Shown: positions 63,304 to 64,000 of the stretch, piece by piece
How the letters are laid out: the number at the start of each line of letters is the position of its first letter
Position numbering within the stretch: the stretch's first letter is position 1
NCBI RefSeq assembly: GCF_014822185.1
Contig: NZ_QVLR01000009.1
Location: forward strand, 62,001 to 126,000
Reading direction: 5' to 3'
Source: Azoarcus sp. Aa7
GTDB lineage: Bacteria > Pseudomonadota > Gammaproteobacteria > Burkholderiales > Rhodocyclaceae
Length of the DNA stretch: 64,000 nt
Made by a program: the position numbers and the translations under genes
Notes under the pieces: generated by a model
Told to the model about the DNA's origin: nothing
The model's database searches: none
Seen by the model: only the letters and a program-made list of their open reading frames with translations

Positions 63304-64000
63304 ATCGGGTAAGGATCGACCTCGTACTGGAACAGCTCGACGTTCGCCGTCTGCATGTCGAGACTCAGCACGCGGGCCTGCGCCACATAGAGGTGCTCGC
63401 CTTCGTGCACCAGCACGAAACGGCGCGACGCATAGGTGCCCGCCGGCGCCAGGATCGCCTGATTGCGGCGCAAGGCGGGCAGCGGCGGCAGGATGAGCGC
63501 GTGCGTCGTCGAACTCACCTCGGCACCGCGAAAACCGATCGTCACCGGCGTACAGGTCTGCGCGACGAGCTGCAGGCCGAGTTCGACCTGCCCGGGGCTG
63601 TCGCTGCGGATCCAGCGCACGATGCACACCGCCCACGGATGTCCGGCGTCGCGGCGCAGCGCGACCGCCATGCCGGCGCTCAGACTGCCCGTCACGCCCT
63701 CCACGGACATCAATGCATACCCGCCGGGGCTCTCGTTGTACACCATCCATTCCGAGATGCGTTCCGTCGCGCCATCGGACCGGGCGACCTCCCATACCGC
63801 GCGCAGGCCCACGCACACCTGCACCGAATACCGGTACGCACGGCGCGACTGCCCCCGATTCGGCGGCAGCGCCCAGCGGTCACGCATGCGCTGGAGCAGC
63901 GAGACCATCTCCACCGGCGTCAGGCCGACCGGCAATCCGGACGCATCGGGCTCGAGCAGTTCGCCGTCGCGCTCCAGCCCCACTGCTTCGGCCTCGGCAA
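63300..64000 (-). CDS. PilZ-like domain protein (cut by window end)
   Basis: The visible 233 codons are open to the right edge and continue beyond it (upstream codons read AEAEAVGLERDGELLEPD, so GTG 63983 need not be the start). RRAYR followed by NESPGG, with 36 residues between, fits the RxxxR and (D/N)xSxxG c-di-GMP binding motifs of PilZ, and the surrounding beta-strands (VCVGLRAVWEV, MAVALRRD, AVCIVRWIRS, VELGLQLV) fit the fold. The full domain layout is not visible. It would link c-di-GMP to an unknown output. Confidence 0.65.
   Translation of the reverse strand, partial: AEAEAVGLERDGELLEPDASGLPVGLTPVEMVSLLQRMRDRWALPPNRGQSRRAYRYSVQVCVGLRAVWEVARSDGATERISEWMVYNESPGGYALMSVEGVTGSLSAGMAVALRRDAGHPWAVCIVRWIRSDSPGQVELGLQLVAQTCTPVTIGFRGAEVSSTTHALILPPLPALRRNQAILAPAGTYASRRFVLVHEGEHLYVAQARVLSLDMQTANVELFQYEVDPYPI

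Overview
The window is high-GC, densely packed bacterial chromosome. Gene content and order (PurM / AI-2E permease / Hda / HAD phosphatase / PcnB / FolK / deoxynucleoside kinase / PanB / PanC; IlvBNC-Psd-PssA; DUF3106 and DUF3619 proteins beside an ECF sigma factor; NnrS; many c-type cytochromes) suggest a respiratory betaproteobacterium of the Rhodocyclales type (Azoarcus / Thauera / Aromatoleum-like). This placement is inference from gene content; no rRNA gene is present. No tRNA, CRISPR array, transposase or integrase was recognised.

Layout. 1-6.0 kb: the 5' part of phosphate acetyltransferase (cut by the window edge), an IclR regulator, a CDP-alcohol phosphatidyltransferase, a YejM-like membrane sulfatase-fold enzyme and a DUF445 protein. 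6.0-9.5 kb: an orphan RTX calcium-binding protein with a strong terminator, then a TerC-family protein under a complete yybP-ykoY (Mn2+) riboswitch with its own promoter and intrinsic terminator. 9.5-16 kb: two two-component systems back to back, followed by a DegP/DegQ protease and a small membrane protein. 16-20 kb: a respiratory operon (monoheme cytochrome c, triple rhodanese, octaheme OTR-type cytochrome, cytochrome b) with a CRP-type site placed for class I activation. 20-31 kb: RlmN-like radical SAM enzyme, NnrS, MFS transporter, REP-like repeats, MiaA, an unknown polytopic membrane protein and an RND efflux pair. 31-42.7 kb: housekeeping genes (purine, DnaA control, RNA 3' processing, folate, pantothenate, CBS protein, PepN). 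42.7-44.6 kb: a tightly overlapping ECF sigma / DUF3619 / DUF3106 / RDD operon whose sigma factor seems to start at CTG. 44.7-49.7 kb: ilvBHC, psd, pssA. 49.7-59.1 kb: a block of signalling and cytochrome genes. 59.2-64 kb: leuA with a leucine-rich leader peptide, DUF2069, WrbA, a YihY protein and the start of a PilZ-like protein cut by the window end.

How the genes connect. The most interesting signal is regulatory. Four-fold arrays of six-base half-sites with an exact 11-bp period, the signature of OmpR-family regulators, precede both YejM-like paralogues (4667-4705 and 49791-49829), and the second paralogue is followed by a response regulator and kinase. A related array lies in the divergent promoter between a PepSY/PhoP-like/PhoQ-like operon and an SHP / diheme cytochrome / cytochrome b561 operon (57276-57314). 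A PmrA/QseB-like box precedes the DegP gene. The window therefore holds several envelope-stress or envelope-redox circuits whose regulators, operators and targets lie together. The leuA leader (12 Leu of 30 codons, apparently near-leaderless, with a Leu-codon stretch complementary to the leuA Shine-Dalgarno sequence) looks like a translational attenuator.
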